From the NCBI RefSeq assembly GCF_002095435.2, contig NZ_MJEJ02000042.1, positions 62,001-126,000 on the forward strand: DNA of 64,000 nt, read 5' to 3'. Position 1 is the first letter of the stretch. Every line of letters begins with the position of its first letter. The position numbers were made by a program, and so were the translations under genes. Source of the stretch: Williamsia sp. 1138. Lineage in GTDB: Bacteria > Actinomycetota > Actinomycetes > Mycobacteriales > Mycobacteriaceae. Positions 28,428 through 37,132 of the stretch are shown in pieces. Below the pieces are notes generated by a model. That model had not been told where the DNA came from. It did no database searches and saw only the letters and a list, made by a program, of their open reading frames with translations.

Positions 28428-29327
28428 ATGAGTAGCAACCTGGACCGGTTGGCGGCGTCGGAACCTGAGCCGCTCGGACCGCCGCAGCCCTCCGCGCCCG
28501 ATGCCGCCGTGCCCGCCTGGCTTGGTTCTGCGCAGTGGCTGCACGACAGCCCGGTGGACGACTCCGCCGCAGAACGCAGGTGGAGTGATGAGTCCATCGA
28601 CGACCCCTTCGATCCCGGTGACCCGGATTCCGACGGACCTTTGCGACGTCGGTGGCGGTCGACGCCTGCCGCGGCAATCGGTTTGGTGATCGTCGGCGTC
28701 CTGGCCACGCTGGTGGCGCTCTACACCGCCTTCGCTGACGGTGCCACTGGCGCAGATGTTCCGGTTGCGTTCCCCGAGTCCGCAGGCGCTGCAACGAGTT
28801 CGACGGTGAGCGTGCAGACAGCAGATCCGCCTGCGGAATTGGTGATCAGCGTCGTCGGACTCGTACACCGGCCGGGTTTGGTGCGACTTCCACCGCAATC
28901 TCGTGTCGCCGACGCGCTCGAGAAGGCCGGCGGTGCGCGAAGCGGAGCCGACCTTCTCAGCTTGAATCTTGCCCAGCCGCTGCGCGACGGGGATCAGGTC
29001 CTCGTCGGGTTCGCGGACCCCGCCGGTGGACCGCAGATGCGTAGCGCTGTGGTCGCGGTCGATGGCGCCGGGGGAGCGCCGCCTCCGAGTGCCGGTGCCA
29101 CGACGGGTGCGCTCCCACCGGCTGCCGCCGAGCAGCCGCGGGTGGACCTGAACACCGCCACCGAAGCCGAGTTGGACACCCTGCCGGGAGTAGGTCCGGT
29201 GACCGCTGCCGCGATCATTGCCTGGCGCAACGCGAACGGCCGGTTCAGCTCTGTAGATCAGCTCGCAGAAGTGGACGGCATCGGCCCTGCGCGTCTGGAG
29301 AAGCTGAGGGACCGGGTCACGGTGTGA
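28428..29327 (+). CDS. comEA: ComEA-like DNA-binding membrane protein
   Basis: The protein has 299 aa. A disordered acidic N-terminus (about 1-75) is followed by one transmembrane helix (AAAIGLVIVGVLATLVALYT, residues about 83-102). Then come a SLBB-type domain (VISVVGLVHRPGLVRLP) and a C-terminal double helix-hairpin-helix DNA-binding domain (DLNTATEAELDTLPGVGPVT and EVDGIGPARLEKLRDRV). It binds incoming single- or double-stranded DNA at the cell surface in competent bacteria. Whether this organism takes up DNA is unknown. It overlaps comEC by four bases. Confidence 0.93.
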   Translation: MSSNLDRLAASEPEPLGPPQPSAPDAAVPAWLGSAQWLHDSPVDDSAAERRWSDESIDDPFDPGDPDSDGPLRRRWRSTPAAAIGLVIVGVLATLVALYTAFADGATGADVPVAFPESAGAATSSTVSVQTADPPAELVISVVGLVHRPGLVRLPPQSRVADALEKAGGARSGADLLSLNLAQPLRDGDQVLVGFADPAGGPQMRSAVVAVDGAGGAPPPSAGATTGALPPAAAEQPRVDLNTATEAELDTLPGVGPVTAAAIIAWRNANGRFSSVDQLAEVDGIGPARLEKLRDRVTV

Positions 29328-30727
29328 GTGCCGTTGTGGTGCCGGGGGTCGCGCCCCTTGATCTTCGGCTCGTTCCGGCGGCCCTTGCCGCGTGGCTGTC
29401 CACGGTGATCGGGATCCTTGCGCCGGTGGGCATCACCGCCGCACTTGCGCTGTGTGCGTCGCTCATGACCCTCGTTGTGGTGGCCACGCTGATGCGTGGT
29501 GGACGAGCGTCGATGATGCCCGTTCTTCTCGGGATCGGCGGCGTGATCGCAGGTTTCGGCTGGGCACTGGTGCTCCGCCAGCACCATCTCGAGCTGAACC
29601 CTCTGTCTGATCACTCCGTTCGTGGTGGCAAGGTCACGGTCGGATTGCGGGTGGCCGATGATCCGAAAGCAATGCCGCGCACTGATCGGATGGTGGTCGC
29701 GGTGACCGTCACCTCGGTCCGCCGGCACGAGGTGTCGACGGCGGCGGCGACGGTGCTTGCCCCTGCCGACGGCTGGATGGATCTGGTTCCGGGGCAACAT
29801 CTGTCGGCATTGGTGACAGTGTCTGCGCCGAGCCGACCAGACCTCACCGTCGCCACGCTGACCGCGTCGGGACCGCCGTCGCAGGTTCGCGCTCCGCCCT
29901 GGTATCAGCGGGGCGCGACGCACGTCCGCACCCGGTTCCTGGAGCTCGCATCACGTGCGCTCGGCACCCCGGAATCAGGGCTGCTCCCGGGGCTGGTGCT
30001 CGGCGACGTCTCGGCCCTCGACGAGGATCTGAAGGAGGACTTCCGGACCGCAGGACTTTCGCATTTGACCGCGGTGTCGGGGGCCAATTTTGCGATCATC
30101 ATCGGGGCGCTGTTGCTGACCGTGCGGGCGCTCGGGGCGGGGCCGCGCACGACGGTGGCAGTGACGGGGGTCGTGATCGTGATCTTCGTGATCTTGGTGC
30201 GGCCCAGTCCCAGCGTGGTCCGTGCGGCGGTGATGGGTGCGGTCGGGTTGTTGGCGCTGCTGGTCCGCAGGCGTGCTCAGGCCATGCCGGCGTTGTGCGC
30301 CGCGGTTGTCATCCTGTTGCTGGTGTGGCCGGCGTTCGCGGTCCAGCCGGGGTTCGTCCTGTCTGTCGTCGCCACCGCCGGACTGATCGTCATCGCGCCG
30401 GTGATCGTCGAATGGCTGCGGCGCCATCATGTTCCGCGGGGGCTTGCCGAGGCCCTTGCGGTGGCGTTCGCGGCGCAACTGGTGACCACGCCCGTGGTCG
30501 TGATGTTCAGTGGCCGGCTCAGTCTGGTCGCGGTGATCGCGAATCTGGCGGTGACGGTGGTCGTCGCGCCCATCACGGTGCTGGGCACCACGGCGGCGGC
30601 CGTCAACCTCGTCTGCCCGCCGGTGGCGTTCCTGTTGGTCCGGTTCGTCGGTCCGGAGCTGTGGTGGATGGTGTTCGTCGCGCAGAAGTGCAGTGCGTTG
30701 CCTCTGGCGACGGTGACGCTGTGGTGA
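29324..30727 (+). CDS. comEC: ComEC/Rec2 family membrane channel protein
   Basis: This polytopic membrane protein of 467 aa forms the presumed DNA-uptake channel. The N-terminal OB-like soluble domain is at about 80-185. The competence domain begins at GLLPGLVLGD and FRTAGLSHLTAVSGANFAIIIG, the family signature, and then has some eight membrane helices. The C-terminal metallo-beta-lactamase-like nuclease domain found in Bacillus ComEC is absent, as in mycobacterial homologues. The start is a GTG overlapping comEA. Confidence 0.92.
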   Translation: MSAVVVPGVAPLDLRLVPAALAAWLSTVIGILAPVGITAALALCASLMTLVVVATLMRGGRASMMPVLLGIGGVIAGFGWALVLRQHHLELNPLSDHSVRGGKVTVGLRVADDPKAMPRTDRMVVAVTVTSVRRHEVSTAAATVLAPADGWMDLVPGQHLSALVTVSAPSRPDLTVATLTASGPPSQVRAPPWYQRGATHVRTRFLELASRALGTPESGLLPGLVLGDVSALDEDLKEDFRTAGLSHLTAVSGANFAIIIGALLLTVRALGAGPRTTVAVTGVVIVIFVILVRPSPSVVRAAVMGAVGLLALLVRRRAQAMPALCAAVVILLLVWPAFAVQPGFVLSVVATAGLIVIAPVIVEWLRRHHVPRGLAEALAVAFAAQLVTTPVVVMFSGRLSLVAVIANLAVTVVVAPITVLGTTAAAVNLVCPPVAFLLVRFVGPELWWMVFVAQKCSALPLATVTLW

Positions 30728-30782
30728 GTGCGCGGGTCGACTGCTCGTGGTGGGGATGGGGGTGTCACCGGTCTCTGGCACC

Positions 30783-31754
30783 ATGACGACTGTGAACAGC
30801 GTGCATCTGGTCCTCGGCGACGACGAATTCCTTGCCGAACGTGCGACGGGTGCCATCGTCGCCGCAGTTCGGGCGACGGTCTCCAATCCGGAAGACATCC
30901 CGGTGACGCGACTGCGGGCCGGAGACGCGACGGCGCCCGAATTGGCGGAGCTGTTGAGTCCGTCGTTGTTCGCCGAGGACCGGATCATCGTCTTGGAGGC
31001 CGCGGCCGAGGCGGGTAAGGAGCCGGCAAAGCTTGTCGCAGAGGTGGCGGTGGACCCGCCCGAGGGCGTCACCCTGATCATCGTGCACTCAGGGGGCGGC
31101 CGGGCGAAGTCGATGGTTGGCGCGCTACGGAAAAGTGGTGTCGAAGAGCATGATTGCGCAAGCCTGAAGGGCAGTGCACGTGCCGACTTCGTCAGAAGTG
31201 AGTTGCGCCGGCATGGGGTCAAGGCGGGGCCGGACGTCATCGAGAAGATTCTGGATTCGGTACGAGCCGACCTGCGTGAGCTGGCGTCGGCCTGCAGTCA
31301 GCTCGCGGCGGACACGGACGGCAAGGTCGACGTGGCCGCGGTCGCGCGGTACTACTCCGGGCGTCCCGAGATCACGGGCTTCGAAGTGGCAGACAAGGCG
31401 GTGACGGGCGATCGGGCGGGCGCTTTGGAGTCGCTGCAATGGGCGCATCACCACGGCGTCGCGCACGTCCTGCTCGCCGACGCCCTCGCCGAAGCGGTGC
31501 ACTCCATCGCGCGCGTGCGCGGCATCGGCCGCATGGATCAATACGCGGCTGCCTCCGAACTGGGTATGCCGCCGTGGAAGGTCAAGAAGGTGCAGGGGCA
31601 GGCGTCGGCATGGGATTCGGATTCGATAGCCAAAGCGATGTCGGTGGTGGCGACCCTCAACGGTGAGGTCAAAGGACAGGCGGCCGACGCCGACTACAGC
31701 CTGCAGCGGGCCGTGGCTGCCGTCGCTGATCTGCGTCCGTCGCGGAGACGGTGA
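30783..31754 (+). CDS. holA: DNA polymerase III delta subunit
   Basis: HolA (323 aa) is the clamp-loader subunit that opens the sliding clamp. The N-terminal HLVLGDDEFLAERATGAIV and LLSPSLFAEDRIIVLEAA, mid-region KLVAEVAVDPPEGVTLIIVHSGG, and C-terminal LRELASACSQLAADTDGKVD and ASAWDSDSIAKAM match the family. It lies after comEC as in many bacteria. ATG 30783 is favoured, and an upstream GTG/ATG extension to 30747 lacks similarity. No ribosome binding site is evident. Confidence 0.93.
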   Translation: MTTVNSVHLVLGDDEFLAERATGAIVAAVRATVSNPEDIPVTRLRAGDATAPELAELLSPSLFAEDRIIVLEAAAEAGKEPAKLVAEVAVDPPEGVTLIIVHSGGGRAKSMVGALRKSGVEEHDCASLKGSARADFVRSELRRHGVKAGPDVIEKILDSVRADLRELASACSQLAADTDGKVDVAAVARYYSGRPEITGFEVADKAVTGDRAGALESLQWAHHHGVAHVLLADALAEAVHSIARVRGIGRMDQYAAASELGMPPWKVKKVQGQASAWDSDSIAKAMSVVATLNGEVKGQAADADYSLQRAVAAVADLRPSRRR

Positions 31755-31766
31755 CTCCAGTTCCCC

Positions 31767-31866
31767 GAAGTCGGAGGATCTGCCATTTCCTCCGACTGTT
31801 GTCAGTTCCTCCGGTTGGAGCGGGAGGATGTGGTCGAAGTCGGAGGGAGTCGTAGGTCCTCCGGTT
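31767..31866. repeat. Cluster of CGGAGG/CCTCCG repeats after holA
   Basis: GAAGTCGGAGG occurs at 31767-31777 and 31836-31846. TCCTCCGGTT occurs at 31807-31816 and 31857-31866. AGTCGGAGGA (31769-31778) also pairs perfectly with TCCTCCGACT (31788-31797) to make a 10-base stem. The array lies between convergent holA and rpsT and can fold in more than one way. It may be the holA terminator region. Confidence 0.6.
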
Positions 31867-31898
31867 TCAGCAGGCGCAGGAGCAGCTGCACGACAAAC

Positions 31899-31944
31899 AC
31901 CGATCACCCCGGGCGACTGCGTGGGAGTCTCCGGGGTGATCGGT
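31899..31944 (-). terminator. Terminator of rpsT
   Basis: A perfect 14-base stem, ACCGATCACCCCGG (31899-31912) with CCGGGGTGATCGGT (31931-31944), starts 39 bases after the rpsT stop on the minus strand. It is followed there by GTTTGT. The size and position fit a Rho-independent terminator for rpsT, and the stem could also stop read-through from holA. Confidence 0.75.
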
Positions 31945-31983
31945 ATGTATCAAGTTGTGGGTGCCCGTCGCCGGGCGGGTAGA

Positions 31984-32244
31984 TCAGAGCTTGTTGAGCG
32001 AGAGAGCCATCGCCGACTTCTTGTTGGCGGCCTGGTTGGCGTGGATGACACCCTTGCTGGCAGCCTTGTCGAGCTTCTTGCCGGTGCTGACCAGGAGCTC
32101 GGAAGCCTTGTCCTTCTCGCCCGCGGAAACAGCCTCGCGGAATGAACGGATCGCGGTACGCAGCGACGACTTGGTCGACTGGTTACGCAGCTTTGCAGCC
32201 TCGTTGGTCTTGTTCCGCTTGATCTGGGACTTGATGTTTGCCAC
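31984..32244 (-). CDS. rpsT: 30S ribosomal protein S20
   Basis: S20 (86 aa) binds 16S rRNA early in 30S assembly. [21 protein letters not shown] at the N-terminus and [20 protein letters not shown] at the C-terminus are diagnostic. The protein is strongly basic and helical. The start is GTG with AAGGA nine to ten bases upstream. It converges with holA, with a strong terminator between. It is divergent from the ATP-grasp operon. Confidence 0.97.
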   Translation of the reverse strand: MANIKSQIKRNKTNEAAKLRNQSTKSSLRTAIRSFREAVSAGEKDKASELLVSTGKKLDKAASKGVIHANQAANKKSAMALSLNKL

Positions 32245-32449
32245 GCGTGTATTTTCCTTAGCTTCAAAGACAATGGTTTGGCGCGAGACGAAGCCGAAAA
32301 CAGTGCTCGACCGTTGACTCAGCGCCAGCGAATGATGTTACCAGCCGCACCGATGGCGACCCAAATCCTGACACACTCGCCCTGGTGTATCTGAGGCAAT
32401 CCTGCGCTCAGGACTGCCGAGAGCAGCCTCTTGCGGCAACATGTGTCAC

Positions 32450-34225
32450 ATGAGTGCCGCAACAGCAGCAGGTTCAAAGCGCGCCGTGGCCAACCGCGCC
32501 ACTGCGTCCAAGGTGTCCGGTGAGACGAAGAACGGCAAGAAAAAGCCTGCCAAGGTTGCCGGGTCGCAAAGTAGTGGGAGCGCCCCGGCGAAACGCGCTC
32601 CCACCAAGGCTGACGGCCGGCCGACTGCGGCGTCGGGAATCTTCAACGGTTACGCCACCGGTCCGTACGGCGCCGCCTACGACGAGATGTTCGATCAGGC
32701 CGATGTGCGCGGTCCGTACAAGGGGATTCACAAGGCACTGGGCAGCTACGACGGGGCCGACTTGGAAACCCGGGTCGACGCACTGGGTCGCGCGTTCATC
32801 GACCAGGGCATCACGTTCTCTCACTCGGGACAGGAACGTCCCTTCCCGCTCGACGTCGTCCCGCGAGTGATCTCCGCCGGAGAATGGGCGAAACTCGAAC
32901 GCGGCATCACCCAGCGCGTGAAGGCTCTGGAGATGTTCCTCGACGATGTCTACGGGGAGCAGGAGATCTTGCGCGACGGGGTCGTGCCGAAACGCCTCAT
33001 CACCTCGTGTGAGCATTTCCATCGCCAGGCGATGGGCATCAAACCGCCCAACGGGGTGCGTATCCACGTGGCCGGGATCGACCTCATTCGCGACGAGCAC
33101 GGCGACTTCCGGGTTCTCGAAGACAACCTGCGCTCACCGTCAGGTGTTTCTTACGTGATGGAGAACCGCCGCACCATGGCCCGGGTCTTCCCGGATCTGT
33201 TCGCCTCGCACCGGGTCCGTGCGGTGGGCGACTACTCGACGCACCTGTTGCGCGCACTGCGCGCGTCGGCGGCCTTCAACGAGGCGGACCCGAACATCGT
33301 GGTCCTGACGCCAGGTGTCGCCAACTCGGCCTACTTCGAGCATTCGCTCCTGGCCCGTCAGATGGGCGTCGAGCTCGTCGAGGGTCGAGATCTGTTCTGC
33401 CGCGACAACGTGGTCTACATGCGGACCACCGAAGGTGAGCAGCGCGTGGACGTCATCTATCGGCGCATCGATGACGACTTCCTCGATCCCATGCAGTTCC
33501 GCCCCGACTCCATGCTGGGCGTGGCCGGATTGCTCAACGCTGCGCGCGCAGGAAACGTCGTGATCTCCAGCGCGGTCGGCAACGGTGTCGGCGACGACAA
33601 GCTCACCTACACCTACGTGCCGGAGATCATCGAGTACTACCTCGGCGAGAAACCCAGTCTCGGCAACGTCGACACCCTGCGCTGCTGGCTCGACGACGAG
33701 CGCGAAGAGGTTCTCGATCGTATCGACGAACTCGTCGTCAAACCCGTCGAGGGTTCAGGGGGCTACGGCATCGTGTTCGGTCCGGACGCCACTGCCGACG
33801 AGTTGAATGTGTTGGCGCGCAAGGTCCGACTCGATCCGCGCGGCTGGATCGCCCAGCCGGTGGTGCAGCTGTCGACGGTTCCGACGAAGATCGGTGGCAA
33901 GCTCGCGCCGCGGCACGTGGACCTGAGGCCTTTTGCGGTCAACGACGGCGAATCGGTATGGGTGTTGCCGGGTGGGCTGACTCGAGTCGCCCTGCCGGAG
34001 GGGTCACTGGTGGTCAACTCCAGTCAGGGTGGTGGTTCGAAGGACACGTGGGTGCTCGCGTCCCGGACATCGGCCGAAGAGCGGGAACTCTCGGGTGAAG
34101 AACTGGTGAGCAGTGACGCCCTACAGGCGCCGAGCACCCCGACTGAACAGGGTCCGGACACCTCGTCGCAACAGGAACAGCAACAGCAGCAACAACAACA
34201 GCAGCAGGGTGGTGTGCGCCGATGA
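32450..34225 (+). CDS. Circularly permuted ATP-grasp family protein
   Basis: The protein has 591 aa. A basic, disordered N-terminus (about 1-60) precedes the core: YDEMFDQADVRGPYKGIH, a long domain ending LEDNLRSPSGVSYVMENR, and the ATP-grasp segment KPVEGSGGYGIVFGPDA with LAPRHVDLRPFAV. Homologues form a conserved operon with alpha-E and transglutaminase proteins in many bacteria. A role in making or modifying a peptide has been proposed, but no reaction is known to me. The C-terminus carries a near-pure glutamine run. I use ATG 32450; ATG 32441 is also in frame. The alpha-E gene overlaps by four bases. Confidence 0.9.
   Translation: MSAATAAGSKRAVANRATASKVSGETKNGKKKPAKVAGSQSSGSAPAKRAPTKADGRPTAASGIFNGYATGPYGAAYDEMFDQADVRGPYKGIHKALGSYDGADLETRVDALGRAFIDQGITFSHSGQERPFPLDVVPRVISAGEWAKLERGITQRVKALEMFLDDVYGEQEILRDGVVPKRLITSCEHFHRQAMGIKPPNGVRIHVAGIDLIRDEHGDFRVLEDNLRSPSGVSYVMENRRTMARVFPDLFASHRVRAVGDYSTHLLRALRASAAFNEADPNIVVLTPGVANSAYFEHSLLARQMGVELVEGRDLFCRDNVVYMRTTEGEQRVDVIYRRIDDDFLDPMQFRPDSMLGVAGLLNAARAGNVVISSAVGNGVGDDKLTYTYVPEIIEYYLGEKPSLGNVDTLRCWLDDEREEVLDRIDELVVKPVEGSGGYGIVFGPDATADELNVLARKVRLDPRGWIAQPVVQLSTVPTKIGGKLAPRHVDLRPFAVNDGESVWVLPGGLTRVALPEGSLVVNSSQGGGSKDTWVLASRTSAEERELSGEELVSSDALQAPSTPTEQGPDTSSQQEQQQQQQQQQQGGVRR
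34169..34207 (+). repeat. CAG/CAA trinucleotide tract encoding polyglutamine
   Basis: Thirteen consecutive codons read CAA or CAG except one GAA, giving QQE followed by ten Gln near the C-terminus of the ATP-grasp protein. Mixed codons reduce slippage, but the tract may still vary in length between strains. Confidence 0.85.
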
Positions 34226-35205
34226 TGCTCGCCCGTAACGCCGAATCGCTCTACTGGATCGGCCGCTATGTCGAGCGCGCCGACGACACCGCCAGGATCC
34301 TCGACGTCGCGGTTCACCAACTGCTCGAGGACGCCACGGTCGATCCCGACCGTCGCTGTCGGTTGGTGCTGCAGGTCCTCGGGATGGAATTGCCACCGAA
34401 GGACGAGGAACTCGACGCATGGTCGCTCACCGATCGGGTCGCCTATTCGAAGAACAAGCCGGGCTCTATCGTCGACAACGTCGGGCAGGCACGCGAAAAC
34501 GCCCGTGGTGCACGAGAAGTCACCTCCAGTGAGATGTGGGAATGCCTGAACACCACCTACAACGGTCTCGGAGATGCCGAGCGGCAGGCCCGGAAACTGG
34601 GTCCCTACGAGTTTCTCTCGTACGTGAAGAACCGCGCCGCGATGTTCGCCGGACTGGCAGATGCGACGCTCAGCCACGACGACGGATATCGCTATCTGCT
34701 CCTCGGTCGTTCGGTGGAGCGCGTGGACATGACGATCCGAATGCTGTTGTCGCGGGCCGGGGACCGGTCGGGCTCGCCGGCGTGGGTCACCGTGCTCCGC
34801 TCGGCAGGTGCCCACGACACCTATCTGAGGACGTACCGCGGTGCCCTCGACGCGACGAGGGTCGTCGAGTTCATGTTGTTGGACAGACTCTTTCCCCGAT
34901 CGGTCTTCCATGCGATCAGTCTGGCCGAGCAGCAACTCCTCGAACTCGACAACCGGCCGAGCCGGGTCGGCGCGCAGGCAGAGGCGCAACGTCTGCTCGG
35001 CCGTGCCCGTAGCGGCCTCGAGTTCATGCAACCGGGAATGTTGTTGGACGACTTGCAACCACGACTGATCGACCTCCAGGAAACCTGTCGCGAGGTCAGT
35101 GAGGCGGTGACCGCTCAGTACTTCCACGTGTCGCCCTACGTCGCGTGGGCCGACGCCTCGGCGAGCGATTCCGTCGACCGATTCATCGAGGAGAGTGAAC
35201 TGTGA
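34222..35205 (+). CDS. Alpha-E domain protein
   Basis: This is an all-helical protein of 327 aa (DUF403, alpha-E). The signature is at the N-terminus: MLARNAESLYWIGRYVERAD, which is nearly invariant in the family. FLSYVKNRAAMFAGLADATL and LLGRSVERVDMTIRMLLSRA follow. Function is unknown, but it is always found beside the ATP-grasp and transglutaminase-like proteins and probably works with them in one complex or pathway. Both junctions in this operon are four-base overlaps. Confidence 0.93.
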   Translation: MMLARNAESLYWIGRYVERADDTARILDVAVHQLLEDATVDPDRRCRLVLQVLGMELPPKDEELDAWSLTDRVAYSKNKPGSIVDNVGQARENARGAREVTSSEMWECLNTTYNGLGDAERQARKLGPYEFLSYVKNRAAMFAGLADATLSHDDGYRYLLLGRSVERVDMTIRMLLSRAGDRSGSPAWVTVLRSAGAHDTYLRTYRGALDATRVVEFMLLDRLFPRSVFHAISLAEQQLLELDNRPSRVGAQAEAQRLLGRARSGLEFMQPGMLLDDLQPRLIDLQETCREVSEAVTAQYFHVSPYVAWADASASDSVDRFIEESEL

Positions 35206-36050
35206 GCTGGCGCCTGAGGGTCGTGCATTCCACCGGTTTTGCCTACAACGCAGCGGTGACCTCGTCATACAACGAAGCCCGGCTCACGCCGCGCAGCGAT
35301 GCCCGGCAGAACGTGATCATCAACCGGGTCGAGACGATCCCGGCGACGAGGTCGTACCGCTACACCGACTACTGGGGAACGGCCGTCACCGCCTTCGACC
35401 TACACGCTCCTCACGAAGAGCTCGAGGTGTCCGGGCTGTCGGTGGTCGAGACCGAGCCCGACGAGATGCCGACCGAGGAAGAACAGGTCGACTGGGAGGG
35501 CCTGGGCGCCTACGAGGTGCTCGATCGATACGACGAGGTGCTCAGCAACACCGGGTATGTACCGAACAGCAGGCAGTTGGCGCAGGTCGCCAAACGCCTC
35601 ACCAAGGGCATGAATCCCCAGGACGCCGTCCTCGCGGTCTGTCAGTGGGTCCATCAGGAGATGGAGTACGTGCCCGGCACCACCGGCGTACACACCTCCG
35701 CAGTGGAGGCCTGGAAAGAGAAGAAGGGCGTCTGTCAGGACTACGCCCATCTGTCCCTGGTGATGTTGCGGAGTCTGGGCGTTCCGTCCCGCTACGTCTC
35801 CGGCTACCTCCATCCCAATCGCAAGGCGACGATCAACCGCACCGTCGAGGGCCAGAGCCATGCCTGGATCGAGGCCTGGACCGGCGGCTGGTGGGGTTAT
35901 GACCCGACGAACGACGTGTCGATCTCCGAGCAGCACGTGTCGGTGGGTGTCGGCCGCGACTACTCGGATGTCACGCCGCTCAAGGGCATCTACACCGGCG
36001 CCGGCGCCAAGGACCTCGAGGTGAAGGTCGAGATCACGCGGCTGGCCTGA
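35202..36050 (+). CDS. Transglutaminase-like cysteine protease family protein
   Basis: The protein has 282 aa. The N-terminal beta domain opens with WRLRVVHSTGFAY. The transglutaminase core has the Cys-His-Asp triad: GVCQDYAHLSLVMLRSLGVP (Cys), SHAWIEAW (His) and WGYDPTND (Asp). It is the third member of the ATP-grasp/alpha-E/transglutaminase set conserved in mycobacteria. The enzyme may act as a protease or amidase on the product of the ATP-grasp protein, which is inferred from co-occurrence. GTG start overlapping the alpha-E gene. Confidence 0.93.
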   Translation: MSWRLRVVHSTGFAYNAAVTSSYNEARLTPRSDARQNVIINRVETIPATRSYRYTDYWGTAVTAFDLHAPHEELEVSGLSVVETEPDEMPTEEEQVDWEGLGAYEVLDRYDEVLSNTGYVPNSRQLAQVAKRLTKGMNPQDAVLAVCQWVHQEMEYVPGTTGVHTSAVEAWKEKKGVCQDYAHLSLVMLRSLGVPSRYVSGYLHPNRKATINRTVEGQSHAWIEAWTGGWWGYDPTNDVSISEQHVSVGVGRDYSDVTPLKGIYTGAGAKDLEVKVEITRLA

Positions 36051-36118
36051 GGACCAGCAGTGGAATCTGGTTGGGTTTAAGGCGGCGCTGTCGGTCGGTG
36101 GTCTGTCAGTCTCGTGTA

Positions 36119-36589
36119 ATGACCACCGCAGCAAAACAATCCGTTGTTCCCTTTGTCGTGTCCGCCACCGGTGCCGGGGTCGCCCAGCATCTGGTGACCT
36201 CGGGCAAAGGCCACGAGTTCGACACCGACGCCTACCCGGCGTTCGGCGGCAAAGACGAGGCACCGAGCCCCCTGTTCTACGCACTGGGCGCGCTGACCTC
36301 GTGCAATCAGGTGACGGCGTCGTTGGTCGCCAAAGACCTGGGAATTTCTCTGGGTCAGTTCTCTTTTGAGGTCCAGGGCGACCTCGACACCGCGGTCTTG
36401 GTGCAGGGCGCCGACGGCAACGCCAACTTCGACAAGGTGACCGTGCGAGCCACCGTCGAGTCAGACGCGACCGAGCAGCAGTTCGCCCGGTTCGTCTCCG
36501 AGACCGAGCGTCGCTGCCCGGTCAGTCAGTTGTTCGTCCGCAGCGGGCTCGAGTTCGTCAACGAGTGGACGCTGGCGCCGCTGGCCTGA
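36119..36589 (+). CDS. OsmC family protein
   Basis: This OsmC/Ohr-fold protein has 156 aa. The two redox cysteines are in LTSCNQVTASL and ERRCPVSQLFV, the arrangement used for thiol-dependent organic peroxide reduction. SPLFYALGALTSCNQV is characteristic. Start ATG 36119 (MTTAAKQS) is where the family domain begins. A longer frame from 36071 lacks support. The gene stands alone between the transglutaminase operon and the MazF-like gene. The substrate is unknown but probably an organic hydroperoxide. Confidence 0.88.
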   Translation: MTTAAKQSVVPFVVSATGAGVAQHLVTSGKGHEFDTDAYPAFGGKDEAPSPLFYALGALTSCNQVTASLVAKDLGISLGQFSFEVQGDLDTAVLVQGADGNANFDKVTVRATVESDATEQQFARFVSETERRCPVSQLFVRSGLEFVNEWTLAPLA

Positions 36590-36601
36590 GGGCCCGGGGG
36601 C

Positions 36602-37123
36602 TCACTGCCAGTTGTAGCTGCGTCGCAAAACATCGGCGACACGATCGAACTGACCGCGGGGCAGGATCGCACCTTCGCGGCGGATGCCGTGCTCGGGGAT
36701 GTTGAGTACGCGGTCGAGGCGCACGAAACTTTCGCGTCGCTCGCGATCCCAGTCGCCGGCGCCGATGTTGACCCAGTTGTTGTCGCCGCGGTGATGATCC
36801 TGGCTCGACAGCATCAACCCGAGCAGGTCGGCGCCGTCGCGGCCGACCACCAGGACTGGTCGATCCTTGCCCTGGGTGGTGTCGTCCTCGAATTCGACCC
36901 AGGTCCAGACGATTTCGCCCGGATCGGCCGCGCCGTCGAGGGCGGGGGAGTAGGCGATGCGGCGGGCCCGGTTCTCGGTGGGTGCGCTGCGAGATGGTGC
37001 TGTCCTACCCGATGGAGCAGGCCGCTCGGTCGGCGTGCTGCTCGACTTCGTCAGTTCTCTCAGCAGACGTGGACCGTGCCGGCGGGCCAGGGACATCGCG
37101 AGCGAGGTGAATTTTCCAGCCAT
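36602..37123 (-). CDS. PemK/MazF-like protein with N-terminal extension
   Basis: The protein has 173 aa. After about 60 residues of basic, Ser/Pro/Arg-rich sequence comes a MazF/PemK-type SH3-like barrel: ADPGEIVWTWVEFEDD, GKDRPVLVVGRDG, and a C-terminal REGAILPRGQFDRVADVLR. MazF toxins are mRNA endoribonucleases, but mycobacteria keep a related protein next to lepA that is not a classical toxin-antitoxin member. No antitoxin-sized gene precedes it. The alpha/beta hydrolase gene ends nine bases upstream, so they may share a transcript. Confidence 0.8.
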   Translation of the reverse strand: MAGKFTSLAMSLARRHGPRLLRELTKSSSTPTERPAPSGRTAPSRSAPTENRARRIAYSPALDGAADPGEIVWTWVEFEDDTTQGKDRPVLVVGRDGADLLGLMLSSQDHHRGDNNWVNIGAGDWDRERRESFVRLDRVLNIPEHGIRREGAILPRGQFDRVADVLRRSYNWQ

Positions 37124-37132
37124 TCCGACAGC

